Assembly: GCF_025840185.1 (NCBI RefSeq)
Contig: NZ_JAMPJU010000011.1
Location: forward strand, 62,001 to 126,000
DNA length: 64,000 nt
Direction: 5' to 3'
Source of the DNA: Brenneria izbisi
Lineage (GTDB): Bacteria; Pseudomonadota; Gammaproteobacteria; Enterobacterales; Enterobacteriaceae
A program made the translations under genes and the position numbers. Below, piece after piece: positions 19,436-29,596 of the stretch. The notes beneath the pieces are model-generated. The model saw only the letters and a list, made by a program, of their open reading frames with translations. It was not told where the DNA came from and ran no database searches. Every line of letters starts with the position of its first letter. Position 1 is the stretch's first letter.

Positions 19436-20095
19436 TTATCGCCGTTCACGTTTATCCGCTCGTTTTGCCAGCCAGTCGCCCAGCGTTTGCACAATCTGCA
19501 CCAACACCACCAGTGCAATAACGGTGACAATCATTACCTCGGTTTCATAACGGTAATAGCCGAAACGGATCGCCAAATCGCCGACACCGCCGCCGCCCAC
19601 AATGCCCGCCATCGCCGAATAACCGATCAGGCTCACCAGCGTAATCGTCAGACCGCGTAATAAACCGGCTCTGGCCTCCGGCAATAAAACGGTGCAGATA
19701 ATACGCAGCGGGCTGGCGCCAAAGGCTTCCGCCGCTTCGACAATACCAGGATCCACCTCGCGCAGCGCGCTATCCACCAAACGCGCATAGAAGGCGATGG
19801 CCGCGACGGACATCGGCACAGATGCCGCAATCGGGCCAATGGTATTGCCCAATAAAATCTGCGTAAGCGGCAACAGCAGCACCAGCAAAATCACAAACGG
19901 GATGGAACGAATGATATTCACCAACACCGTGCTAAGCAGATAAACCGCGCGATTTTCCCAGAATAGATGACGATCGGTGACATAAATCAGAAAACCCAGC
20001 GGCAGACCACCAATAATGGCAAGCAACGTTGAGATCCCCACCATCTGGAACGTCTCACCGAACGCGGCGATCAAATCGACCCATAAATCAGCCAT
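19436..20095 (-). CDS. MetI-like ABC transporter permease
   Basis: Inner-membrane permease of the D-methionine uptake family (MetI type), 219 residues, about five helices. The coupling loop (VEAAEAFGASPLRIICTVLL) and the SLIGYSAMAGIVGGGGVGDLAIRFGY block are diagnostic of MetI. It overlaps the metN-like gene by 8 bases. E. coli has no such operon between dacC and gstB, so this is a second or relocated methionine-type transporter; the substrate could be methionine, a derivative or another amino acid. Confidence 0.88.
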   Translation of the reverse strand: MADLWVDLIAAFGETFQMVGISTLLAIIGGLPLGFLIYVTDRHLFWENRAVYLLSTVLVNIIRSIPFVILLVLLLPLTQILLGNTIGPIAASVPMSVAAIAFYARLVDSALREVDPGIVEAAEAFGASPLRIICTVLLPEARAGLLRGLTITLVSLIGYSAMAGIVGGGGVGDLAIRFGYYRYETEVMIVTVIALVVLVQIVQTLGDWLAKRADKRERR

Positions 20096-21104
20096 GCAGC
20101 ACCTCCACGTTTGCCGTTCTTTCCTGAATGTATTTCACCGCTTCCGCAACCCTGACCGGTTCGGCATCATGGGTTAATAATGCCACCAGAATGCCCAATG
20201 CCCGGTTGCCGATGTATTCAATTTTGCCATGCAGGATATTAACGGAGACGCCGTAACGGATTGCGACATCAGATAGCACCGGCTGCTCGGCGGATTCGCC
20301 AACAAACAGAATCTTCAGCAGTGTGCCTTGCAGATCTAGCAACAGGCGGGATGGCAATTCGAGGTTCAACGTATGCGACACCAGTTGACGAGTAAACGGA
20401 TGCTGTGGCGCGGCGAAAATATCAAATACATCGCCCTCTTCCACCACGCTGCCTTTCGTCATCACGGCGACCCGGTCACAGACCGATTTAATCACACTCA
20501 TTTCATGAGAAATCAGTACGATCGTAATGCCCAGTTTCTGATTAATCTCTTTAAGCAGGACCAGAATGGCGGCGGAAGTTTCCAGATCCAACGCCGACGT
20601 CGGTTCATCACACAGCAATACCTCTGGATGATTGGCGATGGCTCTGGCAATACCGACGCGCTGTTTCTGCCCGCCGCTCAACTGTGAGGGAAATGCCGCC
20701 GCCTTATCGGACAGACCGACCAGCCGCAGGATCTCCGGAACGCGCTGGCCAATCTCATCCGTGGATTTTCCGGCGGCTTTCAGGCTGAACGCCACGTTAT
20801 CCGCTACGGTACGCGTCTGCATCAAATTGAAATGCTGGAAGATCATGCCGATCTTCTGACGCTGTTCACGCAGACGGTCGCCATTCAGTTCGCTGACCGT
20901 GACGCCATTGACCCGCACCGTCCCCGTGGTAGGACGTTGCAGTAAATTGATAGTGCGCAACAATGTACTTTTTCCAGCCCCGCTGGTGCCGACAATACCG
21001 TAAACCTCGCCCTGCCGAATATGTAACGTCACATTATCAACCGCGCGATTTCCTGTTTGTTTTCCCTGTGGGAAATCAACACATATTCCATCTAACTGAA
21101 TCAT
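20088..21104 (-). CDS. MetN-like ABC transporter ATPase with NIL domain
   Basis: ATPase of a methionine-family importer, 338 residues. Walker A GTSGAGKST, signature LSGGQKQRVGIARAI, Walker B LLCDEPTSALD and the H-loop ISHEM are intact. The C-terminal part (about 260-338) is a NIL domain, which in E. coli MetN binds methionine and causes transinhibition. I place the start at the ATG at 21104, 10 bases after AGGAG; a TTG three codons earlier is possible. Confidence 0.9.
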   Translation of the reverse strand: MIQLDGICVDFPQGKQTGNRAVDNVTLHIRQGEVYGIVGTSGAGKSTLLRTINLLQRPTTGTVRVNGVTVSELNGDRLREQRQKIGMIFQHFNLMQTRTVADNVAFSLKAAGKSTDEIGQRVPEILRLVGLSDKAAAFPSQLSGGQKQRVGIARAIANHPEVLLCDEPTSALDLETSAAILVLLKEINQKLGITIVLISHEMSVIKSVCDRVAVMTKGSVVEEGDVFDIFAAPQHPFTRQLVSHTLNLELPSRLLLDLQGTLLKILFVGESAEQPVLSDVAIRYGVSVNILHGKIEYIGNRALGILVALLTHDAEPVRVAEAVKYIQERTANVEVLHG

Positions 21105-21205
21105 TATCCGCAAACTCCTGGCCTACGCGGAAAAAAAGACAAAGCCGGTCACAGACCGGCCAGATAGTTTTCATCATCAGCACATTGCCGTGATGTTTTA
21201 CCCTA

Positions 21206-22051
21206 TTACTTTGATGTTGATGCGGCCTGCGCCTTCATCCATTCCGGTTTCTGAAACTGACTGAACATTGAATCCGGCTGATTGATCACCGCGGCATACG
21301 CCGGCGATTCAACCACCGCTTTGGTGTCCTGCGCGAAAGGTTTATCCAGATCTTCGGTACGCACGGCGATCACATTTTTCAGATTTTCGTCCAATGATTC
21401 CAGCTTAATCGCGGAAGAGAGTTTCAATCCGGCGGCAAACGCAAAATTACCGTTAACCAGCGAGGCCGTCACGCTATCCAGCGTGCGCGGCAATTGCGCG
21501 GCTTCCAGTGGTTTGAATACCAGCCCACGCGGGTTTTCGACAATATCTTTTTCTGATGCTTTCGTCGCATCAATATCAGCCTTAATGGTAATCAACCCCA
21601 GCGACTGGAGAAAACGCAGGCCACGCGCCAGATTGGTGGCATCGTTGGACAAAGTGATGACGTCGCCTTTTTTCAACTCATCCAGTGATTTAATCTTATT
21701 GGAATACAAGCCCATACTGGCCGTCGGCACAACAATCAGACTGGAGATTTTCAGCCCTTTATCAGTTGCGAACTTCTCCATATACAGCGTATGCTGGAAC
21801 AAGTTGGCGTCAATACTGCCGTTAGCCAACGCCAGGTTCGGTTGCACATAGTCGCTGAATTCGCGTACCACCACCTTGTAACCTTTCTTAGCCAGTTCCG
21901 GTTTAATCGCCTGATTGACCATATCGCCATAAGGCCCCGGCGCGACCCCAAAAACGATGGTTTTTGGATCGCTATTGGCTGATGCCAACTGCATCCCGGC
22001 CGCCATCAGCGCGATGCCCAAAGTCGCTCGAATTGCATATGTGAATTTCAT
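21206..22051 (-). CDS. MetQ/NlpA-family substrate-binding protein
   Basis: Periplasmic binding protein of the NlpA family, 281 residues, first gene of the metQNI-like operon. Family blocks VFGVAPGPYGDMVNQAIKP, SIDANLFQHTLYME and the ALSNDATN-like ligand loop (TLSNDATNLARGL) are clear. Its signal peptide ends LASANS and has no lipobox cysteine, unlike MetQ and NlpA of E. coli, so it should be soluble in the periplasm. I saw no MetJ box upstream, so methionine-independent regulation is possible. Confidence 0.88.
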   Translation of the reverse strand: MKFTYAIRATLGIALMAAGMQLASANSDPKTIVFGVAPGPYGDMVNQAIKPELAKKGYKVVVREFSDYVQPNLALANGSIDANLFQHTLYMEKFATDKGLKISSLIVVPTASMGLYSNKIKSLDELKKGDVITLSNDATNLARGLRFLQSLGLITIKADIDATKASEKDIVENPRGLVFKPLEAAQLPRTLDSVTASLVNGNFAFAAGLKLSSAIKLESLDENLKNVIAVRTEDLDKPFAQDTKAVVESPAYAAVINQPDSMFSQFQKPEWMKAQAASTSK

Positions 22052-22219
22052 TACGTCACGTTCCTGTCCAGATAAAGATAACTTGCATCATTATTAAGAA
22101 TGACAAGTTAAATCATAAAGACTAAAAAGGCATATCATTATTTCGCATCCGCCAGCCACTTTTCGTCCGACAGGCACGGATCTGAATAGATTTTCTTCTC
22201 TCAGAGAATGAGGTTAGTC

Positions 22220-22837
22220 ATGGTTACAATTTGGGGTCGTAAAAACTCGACCAATGTTAAAAAGGTTCTCTGGTGCGCGGCAGAATTGGCGTTGCCTTAT
22301 CAGCATATTTTAGCGGGCGGCCAGTTTGGACGTAACCGCGATAACGACTATCTGGCAATGAACCCTAACGGCCTGATCCCCTGTCTACAGGATGGCGATC
22401 TGGTGTTGTGGGAATCCAATACCATCGTGCGCTATCTGGCGGCGCAATATGGACAGAATTCGCTGTATATCGCCGATGCAGGGGCAAGGGCAAGTGCGGA
22501 AAAATGGATGGACTGGGCCACGTCGTTGGCGATTTCATTCGGCCCGGTCTTTATCAATCTGGTGCGTACCGCGCCGGAAAACCGCGATAATACGCTGGTG
22601 GAGAAAAGTTATGCCGAGTGCGAACGTTTACTGGCGGTGGCGGATACGGCGCTGGCAACCCAGCCGTGGCTCTCCGGGGATAAGTTCGGTGTAGGCGATA
22701 TCCCGCTGGGTTGCATCGCCTACGGCTGGTTTAATATGGATATCACGCGGCAACCGCATCCGAATCTGGAACGCTGGTATCAAGCGCTTACATGGCGTCC
22801 GGCCTATCAGCAGATGGTGATGATCGCGCTAACCTGA
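22220..22837 (+). CDS. gstB: Glutathione S-transferase GstB (YliJ)
   Basis: Cytosolic glutathione S-transferase, 205 residues. The N-terminal thioredoxin-like domain shows TIWGRKNSTNVKKVLW and the glutathione-binding MNPNGLIPCL and WESNTIVRYLA motifs; the C-terminal helical domain follows from about 90. It matches E. coli GstB (YliJ), which acts on bromoacetate and similar compounds. I chose ATG 22220, 6 bases after GAGG, which reproduces the family N-terminus; the ATG at 22208 is less likely. Confidence 0.9.
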   Translation: MVTIWGRKNSTNVKKVLWCAAELALPYQHILAGGQFGRNRDNDYLAMNPNGLIPCLQDGDLVLWESNTIVRYLAAQYGQNSLYIADAGARASAEKWMDWATSLAISFGPVFINLVRTAPENRDNTLVEKSYAECERLLAVADTALATQPWLSGDKFGVGDIPLGCIAYGWFNMDITRQPHPNLERWYQALTWRPAYQQMVMIALT

Positions 22838-22910
22838 ACCTGTTGCCGACAGGCATCCGCCAGGCGGGTGGCTGTCGCTGAACATTCCATTGGCGTGCTG
22901 AATACAGTGA

Positions 22911-24080
22911 TTATTCCAGCCCCACTTTCAGCAACTTGCCGTTATCATGATCGGTCAGCAAATAGAGGTAGCCATCCGGCCCCACTCTGACTTCACGGAT
23001 ACGCTCGCCGCGCTCTTGTAATAACCGTTCTTCCGCCACCACCTTATCCCCTTCCAGCGTCAAACGAATCAGGTTCTTCTCCGCCAGTGCGCCAATAAAC
23101 AACGCATTTTTCCACTGCGGGAAACGATCGCTGTTATAGAACGCCATTCCGCTGATACCCGGAGATTTTTCCCAGTAAAAATCAGGGTTTTCCATCCCTT
23201 CGACTTGCTCGCCTTTGGCTTCGGGAATTTTCAGCCCGGTATAATTAATGCCATGAGTCGCAACCGGCCAGCCATAGTTTTTACCGGCCTGAGGAATATT
23301 GATCTCATCTCCGCCTTTCGGACCGTGCTCATTTTCCCACAACACGCCAGTCCAGGGATTCAGCGCCATCCCTTGTGGATTCCGATGACCGAATGACCAG
23401 ATCTCAGGGCGCGCATTCGGCGTATTAACAAAAGGGTTATCAGACGGAACCTGACCATCGGCGGTCAAACGCACGATTTTTCCCTGCAACTTATCCAGAT
23501 CCTGGGCAGTGGGACGCTGGTTGTTTTCACCCAGCGCAATAAACAGATAGCCCTGCGGATCAAAGACCAGTTTGCCGCCGAAATGATTGCCGGTAGACAG
23601 TTTGGGTTCCTGGCGGAAGATGATCGTGAAATTCTCCAGCCGTCGATAATCCTCGGACAGACGACCATAGCCCACCGCCGTTCCCGCTTTCCCATCGCTG
23701 CCTTCTTCGGCAAAACTCAGATAAACACGTCGATTCTGTGCAAAGTCAGGAGAAAGCGCCACTTCCAGTAGTCCGCCCTGCGCATTGGCATACACCGCCG
23801 GCACACCGACGATAGGTTCGGAAAGCCCGCTTTCTACCTGCCAGCGACGCAGGTTGCCCGCACGCTCGGTAAGCAAGATCCCCTGATCGTCCGGCAGGAA
23901 AGTCAATGACCACGGATGATCGAGCTTATCCTGCAACTCCGTCACCTTAGGGGGGGCCGCCAGCAAATAGCCGGAGAACAACAGAGTAGCTCCCATCAGT
24001 AGCCAACGGCTCTGGCACAGCCAGGACAAAGGCGGAAAAATATTATGTCGCGTATTTTGCGGCGCCGCGTGATCAAGCAT
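22911..24080 (-). CDS. yliI: PQQ-dependent aldose sugar dehydrogenase YliI
   Basis: Soluble periplasmic sugar dehydrogenase of the PQQ beta-propeller (GSDH) family; E. coli YliI oxidises aldoses using pyrroloquinoline quinone. 389 residues, with an N-terminal hydrophobic segment (about 24-42) as signal peptide. The active-site blocks LDHPWSLTFLPD, SFGHRNPQGMALNP, ENEHGPKGGDEIN and the Gly-Trp-Pro stretch GKNYGWPVATHG are intact. I chose the ATG at 24080, 8 bases after GGAG; the longer frame begins at a TTG. Confidence 0.9.
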   Translation of the reverse strand: MLDHAAPQNTRHNIFPPLSWLCQSRWLLMGATLLFSGYLLAAPPKVTELQDKLDHPWSLTFLPDDQGILLTERAGNLRRWQVESGLSEPIVGVPAVYANAQGGLLEVALSPDFAQNRRVYLSFAEEGSDGKAGTAVGYGRLSEDYRRLENFTIIFRQEPKLSTGNHFGGKLVFDPQGYLFIALGENNQRPTAQDLDKLQGKIVRLTADGQVPSDNPFVNTPNARPEIWSFGHRNPQGMALNPWTGVLWENEHGPKGGDEINIPQAGKNYGWPVATHGINYTGLKIPEAKGEQVEGMENPDFYWEKSPGISGMAFYNSDRFPQWKNALFIGALAEKNLIRLTLEGDKVVAEERLLQERGERIREVRVGPDGYLYLLTDHDNGKLLKVGLE

Positions 24081-25042
24081 GATGTTGTCTCCATTCAACC
24101 GAATGTCCAGTAAATTTAGATGCTGGACAATTTTTGTGCAAAAAAAAGCGGTTTTACGTTTATGGATAGCAAGTCAGTAACCAGTCAGACTCCATCACCT
24201 GACCGATAGTGTCGTATCTTGCACAACACGGCATACTGCGCTGAATAGCAACACAATGGCAAAATAATTATTACGCTATTAATCTTTAATGTTTACTATT
24301 GCACATAAAAATATTCGTGATTTACTTCAATCTTATGATTGCGATTGCATGGTACAACTGGCTTATTGATAGATTTATATGATAAAAATACATATCATCG
24401 ATCGATGATAACGATCGTTTTGTGGTAATGTATTTTATGCCAACACCGGGAAAAAAATAAAATCAACACACTAATTATTACGATAAAAATCATAACATTA
24501 TTATAATAATGACCGTGCTAATCAATTTTACGACGACTACGCTGTTAACAAGATTTTAAACAGCGACGGCCGGTTCGTCGCCCGGCGCCGCTGGCCACAC
24601 CGCAACAACCACACTAGAAATGTTCAGTAAATTTTATGCATAAGCGCTGGTATGTGGCAGACGCTTTCACACGTTTAATGCAGTGGATGATTTTAACAGA
24701 GTGGCAAACATTAATATTATCTGGTTAATTTCCATTTCTCTTTTTTGCAGATATTGATAACACCACTGAAAGAGTATTTTATGTGATAGTGAAAATAATA
24801 ATATTCGTATTATCTGCTAAAGCTTCAGACGGATACTATGATAAATACAGGAAAGATATGCCCTACACGAATATCAGTTCATCAATTTCTCATTACGTAT
24901 AACCCGGTGTTCCAACTTTATGGTGCTTCCATGTTATGTCTTTATATCTGGTCGAACATCCCTCCGATGTGTAGCTGTATAGTTTAGTCACAGGTATAAT
25001 CCCCCACTATTTTTATCGTTAAAATTCTGGATTGTTCAAAAA
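24081..25042. other. Long AT-rich intergenic region before rimO
   Basis: This 962-base gap lies between the divergent yliI and rimO. E. coli carries bssR (yliH) here; I find no BssR-like frame. It contains an 18-bp perfect palindrome (24393-24410), a GC-rich patch at about 24560-24605 in otherwise very AT-rich DNA, and two very short frames (24636-24728 and around 24838) without a convincing ribosome-binding site. A TATAAT at about 24994 could be the -10 of rimO, but no good -35 is visible. Confidence 0.5.
24393..24410. promoter_or_regulatory. 18-bp perfect palindrome, possible operator
   Basis: TATCATCG followed by ATCGATGATA reads identically on both strands. It lies 313 bases upstream of yliI and 633 bases upstream of rimO in non-coding DNA. 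A dimeric regulator site is plausible, but I do not recognise the regulator. Confidence 0.4.
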
Positions 25043-26350
25043 ATGCCAAAGATTGGATTTGTTTCCCTCGGTTGCCCGAAAAACCTGGTGGATTCCGAGA
25101 GGATCCTGACCGAATTGCGTACCGAAGGTTATCAGGTCGTTCCTCGTTACAATGACGCCGAACTAGTGATCGTCAATACGTGTGGTTTTATTGACAGTGC
25201 GGTGCAGGAATCACTGGAAGCCATTGGTGAAGCGTTGAATGAAAACGGCAAAGTGATTGTGACTGGCTGTCTGGGCGCCAAAGAAAATCAAATTCGTGAA
25301 GTACACCCGAAAGTGCTGGAGATTACCGGGCCTCACAGTTACGAACAGGTATTGTCGCACGTACATCAATATGTGCCGAAACCTGAACACAATCCGTTTA
25401 CCAGCCTGATACCCGCTCAGGGCGTGAAGCTCACGCCACGTCATTATGCGTACCTGAAAATATCCGAAGGCTGCAACCATCGCTGTACGTTCTGTATCAT
25501 TCCCTCAATGCGAGGCGACCTGGATAGCCGCCCGATCGGTTCCGTGCTGGATGAAGCAAAGCGTCTGGTCGAAGCCGGGGTGAAAGAACTGTTGGTTATT
25601 TCACAGGATACCTCCGCTTACGGCGCGGATGTGATGCAACGTACCGGTTTCTGGAACGGGCAACCGGTGAAAACCAGTATGGTGAGCCTGTGCGAGCAAC
25701 TGGCGTCGTTAGGCGTGTGGGTGCGTTTACACTATGTTTATCCTTACCCGCATGTGGATGACGTCATTCCGCTGATGGCCGAAGGAAAAATTCTGCCGTA
25801 TCTGGATATCCCGCTGCAACACGCCAGCCCGCGTATCCTGAAATTGATGAAACGTCCCGGCGCGGTTGAAAGAACGCTGGAGCGCATTAAACGCTGGCGG
25901 GAAATTTGCCCGGACCTGACGCTGCGTTCAACCTTCATCGTCGGTTTCCCCGGCGAAACGGATGAAGACTTCCAGATGCTGCTGGATTTCCTGAAAGAAG
26001 CCAAACTGGATCGCGTCGGTTGCTTCAAATACAGCCCGGTGGAAGGGGCGAGTGCCAATCAGTTGCCGGATCAGGTGCCTGAAGCCGTCAAAGAGGAACG
26101 TTATCATCGTTTTATGCAGTTGCAGCAAGCCATTTCCGCGCAACGTCTGCAAGACAAAATTGGACGCGAACTGCTGGTGCTGATCGACGACATTGATGAA
26201 GAAGGCGCGATCGGACGCAGTATGGCCGACGCCCCGGAAATCGATGGCGCGGTCTATCTGAATGGTGAAACCGGCGTGAAAGCGGGCGACATCGTGAAAG
26301 TCAAAATTGAACACGCCGACGAATATGATCTCTGGGGTAGCCGGATTTAA
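25043..26350 (+). CDS. rimO: Ribosomal protein S12 methylthiotransferase RimO
   Basis: Radical-SAM enzyme that adds a methylthio group to Asp88 of ribosomal protein S12 (E. coli numbering). 435 residues. The N-terminal cluster cysteines (Cys11, Cys47, Cys76) and the radical-SAM CNHRCTFC (Cys144, Cys148, Cys151) are present, and the C-terminal TRAM domain covers about 370-435. A terminator follows. This is the last gene of the E. coli ybjT-rimO-like block in the window. Confidence 0.96.
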   Translation: MPKIGFVSLGCPKNLVDSERILTELRTEGYQVVPRYNDAELVIVNTCGFIDSAVQESLEAIGEALNENGKVIVTGCLGAKENQIREVHPKVLEITGPHSYEQVLSHVHQYVPKPEHNPFTSLIPAQGVKLTPRHYAYLKISEGCNHRCTFCIIPSMRGDLDSRPIGSVLDEAKRLVEAGVKELLVISQDTSAYGADVMQRTGFWNGQPVKTSMVSLCEQLASLGVWVRLHYVYPYPHVDDVIPLMAEGKILPYLDIPLQHASPRILKLMKRPGAVERTLERIKRWREICPDLTLRSTFIVGFPGETDEDFQMLLDFLKEAKLDRVGCFKYSPVEGASANQLPDQVPEAVKEERYHRFMQLQQAISAQRLQDKIGRELLVLIDDIDEEGAIGRSMADAPEIDGAVYLNGETGVKAGDIVKVKIEHADEYDLWGSRI

Positions 26351-26368
26351 CCCGCCGCTGCGTTATAC

Positions 26369-26404
26369 ACCGGTCGTTTGATGATGCAATCGACCGGCGT
26401 TTTC
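26369..26404 (+). terminator. rimO terminator
   Basis: A 7-bp stem CCGGTCG/CGACCGG (26370-26376, 26391-26397), extendable with one mismatch, is followed by GTTTTC, 20 bases after the rimO stop. Confidence 0.65.
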
Positions 26405-26530
26405 TCCCGCCATGTTCACATCATCGTTGAAAAATCCGTCAACAAACGTCACCGTCGCAGCCTGCGCCTTGCGTCCCCCTTACAGGTAAAGTAGCCTTGG
26501 CAACATGACTATCCCAATAGCCTTGCCTGA

Positions 26531-27313
<783 letters not shown>

Positions 27314-27338
27314 CCGGCAGCCTATCCCGCCTTCTCTC

Positions 27339-28499
27339 TTATGCTGGCCGGGCAATGGCGGCAGTAAGCTGACGCCAGAGCCATTCGATCGGCCCTTGCC
27401 GAAAATAGCGTAGCCAATAGTGAGAGAAAATAAGGTTTACGGCCCAAATACACGGAACGATAGCCGCCAGTTGCAGCCGATCGAAAGACATAAAGAATCC
27501 CAGATGATTAAACAATGCGGTGCACAGTAAGGTTTGCAGTAAATAATTACTCAGCGCCATACGGCCAATATCACCGATCCAATAGGTGATACGCCACTGG
27601 CTGAGCGTCGGCCAAAAGCCATAGCACAACGCCAGATAACCCACCGCCTGTAATGGCGCGCTTAATTCACGCGGGATCTGCAACAGCAGGCCGCTCCAGC
27701 GATATTCCCACTGCACCAACCACTGCGCGGTCACGCCAATACTGTTAATCATCAGCGCCAGCGGGATTAACCATAAGGCCATTTTGCGGTAATGACCCGG
27801 ACTGAATTCCCCTTTTAGCCAACCGCTGCGCATCAACCCGGCGCCCAGCAACATCGAGCCGGCCAGCAGCCAGCCGTATTGCACGCCTAACGACAAGAGG
27901 CTGTCCGTCAGTAAATCAACCCGGTGACGCCAGGCCAGCGGGCCGCCCGATGTTTGCCAGAATACCTCATTCGCGATATCAGTCGCGCTGGGCGACCAGA
28001 AACGTCCCGGTTGCAGGCTGAGTAATTGGCTGAGCACTAACAGGATACCGATGCCCGCCAGATACATGATAGCCCCGGTGCGGAGTAACGCGCGGCTGTC
28101 GTCGGCAAGGCGGATCATGCCGTAGCACACCAACCCCATCAGGCCGTAATCGAGCAAAATATCGCCATCCCAGAAGAAAATAGCGTGTCCCAGACCAATC
28201 AGCATCAGCCAGAAAAGCCGGGCATGCACCCAGCGTTTCCCGCGCGGCAATAACAACTGTAAACCGGCGCCAAACAGAATAGAGAACAAAGTCAGGAATT
28301 TTGCCTGCACCAGCAGATCCATCGCCGCCCATGTCCAGACATCGCTCAAAGATGGCGGCCCCTGATAGGCCGGATTCAGGTAAGCCGCTTTAGGCAAGCC
28401 GAATGCCGTGATGTTGAGTAACAGAATGCCGAGCACAGCGACACCTCTGGCGAAGTCCAACGTAGCGATGCGTGATGGCGGCATGGATTGAGAAGACAT
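27339..28499 (-). CDS. yeiB: YeiB family membrane protein (DUF418)
   Basis: Polytopic inner-membrane protein of 386 residues with a C-terminal DUF418 domain and about nine to ten helices. The N-terminal RIATLDFARGVAVLGILLLN and the later IGRMALSNYLLQTLLCTALF are the family signatures. Function unknown. In E. coli yeiB follows folE in one unit; here the 147-base spacer carries a strong hairpin. Confidence 0.88.
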   Translation of the reverse strand: MSSQSMPPSRIATLDFARGVAVLGILLLNITAFGLPKAAYLNPAYQGPPSLSDVWTWAAMDLLVQAKFLTLFSILFGAGLQLLLPRGKRWVHARLFWLMLIGLGHAIFFWDGDILLDYGLMGLVCYGMIRLADDSRALLRTGAIMYLAGIGILLVLSQLLSLQPGRFWSPSATDIANEVFWQTSGGPLAWRHRVDLLTDSLLSLGVQYGWLLAGSMLLGAGLMRSGWLKGEFSPGHYRKMALWLIPLALMINSIGVTAQWLVQWEYRWSGLLLQIPRELSAPLQAVGYLALCYGFWPTLSQWRITYWIGDIGRMALSNYLLQTLLCTALFNHLGFFMSFDRLQLAAIVPCIWAVNLIFSHYWLRYFRQGPIEWLWRQLTAAIARPA

Positions 28500-28603
28500 G
28501 GCACTCAGGTAATTTAATCATCGGAATCCCGATTGTATTAACAGAGCGCCAGAAATCATATGTATTTTCTGCCTGTTCAACCCCCAGAGGGAATTGACAT
28601 GCA

Positions 28604-28632
28604 ATATACGCCGGGCGCAGCCCGACGTATAT
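28604..28632 (-). terminator. Hairpin after folE
   Basis: A 13-bp stem (28604-28616 with 28620-28632, one pairing a G-U wobble in the minus-strand RNA) with a 3-base loop begins 15 bases after the folE stop. The T-content after it is modest, so it may attenuate rather than fully stop transcription into yeiB. Confidence 0.5.
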
Positions 28633-28646
28633 GCGTAAAAGCGTGG

Positions 28647-29309
28647 TTAGTTAGTATGACGCACGGCGCGCAGGAACTCCTGACGCGTATTCTGGCTGGA
28701 TTTGAACAATCCGCCCAGCGACGTGGTGGTGGTGGCGCTGGTCGCATCACGAATGCCACGGGCTTTGACGCAATAATGCACAGCATCAATTGAAACCGCC
28801 ACATTGCTGGTGCCAAGCAACGTTTGCAGCGCGATCAGGATCTGCTGCGTCAGACGCTCTTGTACCTGGGGCCGTTGGGAGAAAAACTGTACGATGCGGT
28901 TAATCTTTGATAAACCAATCACCCCGTCTTTCGGAATGTAAGCGACGGTCGCTTTACCATCAATCATCACGAAATGGTGTTCACAGGTACTGGTCAAGGT
29001 AATGTCACGCACGGTGACCATCTCATCCACCTTCATTTTATTTTCAATGATGGTGATTTTCGGGAAATTGGCATAATCCAAACCGGAGAATATTTCATCG
29101 ACATACATTTTCGCAATGCGATGCGGCGTCTCTGCCAGACTGTCATCGTCCAGATCCAGACTCAGTAGATTCATGATTTCCGTCATATGTTCGGTGATCC
29201 GCTGTTTACGCGTTTCCCGATCCAATAGCTGTCCACGCAGCGGCGTCTCAAGACCACGCGCCATCAGCGCCTCATGCACCATGACGGCCTCTTTACTTAA
29301 TGATGACAT
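28647..29309 (-). CDS. folE: GTP cyclohydrolase 1
   Basis: Converts GTP to 7,8-dihydroneopterin triphosphate, the first step of tetrahydrofolate synthesis. 220 residues. The zinc-site and catalytic block [11 protein letters not shown], the [21 protein letters not shown] segment and the C-terminal [19 protein letters not shown]-like end are nearly those of E. coli. In E. coli a LysR-type-independent yeiG follows folE; here a chemoreceptor gene lies upstream of it instead. Confidence 0.96.
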   Translation of the reverse strand: MSSLSKEAVMVHEALMARGLETPLRGQLLDRETRKQRITEHMTEIMNLLSLDLDDDSLAETPHRIAKMYVDEIFSGLDYANFPKITIIENKMKVDEMVTVRDITLTSTCEHHFVMIDGKATVAYIPKDGVIGLSKINRIVQFFSQRPQVQERLTQQILIALQTLLGTSNVAVSIDAVHYCVKARGIRDATSATTTTSLGGLFKSSQNTRQEFLRAVRHTN

Positions 29310-29543
29310 TATTATTCTCCAGCAGGTGTGACTTATAATGACGTTGGCCGGGCCAAAACGCCGTCAACACTCTAGTTGAGAGAGAAACGATTATCCAGTG
29401 ATTGTATGTATGAAGCGTAAAAAAATGGAAGTGGAATAATGCAGGCAGAAAGCGGATCAAACATACACTGGGAAACAGATATCCTGAGCTCGCGCCAGAT
29501 TAAACGTGGTTAAGGCGCCGGATTAAATCGCCTTCCTAACGAT

Positions 29544-29570
29544 AAAAGCCCCGGGCTGACGCCCAGGGCC
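29544..29570 (-). terminator. Terminator of the chemoreceptor gene
   Basis: A stem GCCCTGGGC/GCCCGGGGC (one wobble) with a GTCA-type loop and a TTTTAT tail on the minus strand lies 27 bases after the receptor stop. The rest of the 287-base gap to folE shows no gene. Confidence 0.75.
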
Positions 29571-29596
29571 TCTCTGTAGGCAACGCACTGGATGAC

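Noticed and set aside
22052-22219. MetJ box or SAM riboswitch before the MetQ-like gene
   Set aside because: No AGACGTCT-like repeats and no riboswitch-like folded leader recognised in this short gap.
24636-24728. 30-codon frame in the gap before rimO
   Set aside because: No clear ribosome-binding site and no family match; kept only as a point to test within the gap finding.
24838-24990. About 49-codon frame in the gap before rimO
   Set aside because: No ribosome-binding site, no recognisable domain, length expected by chance.
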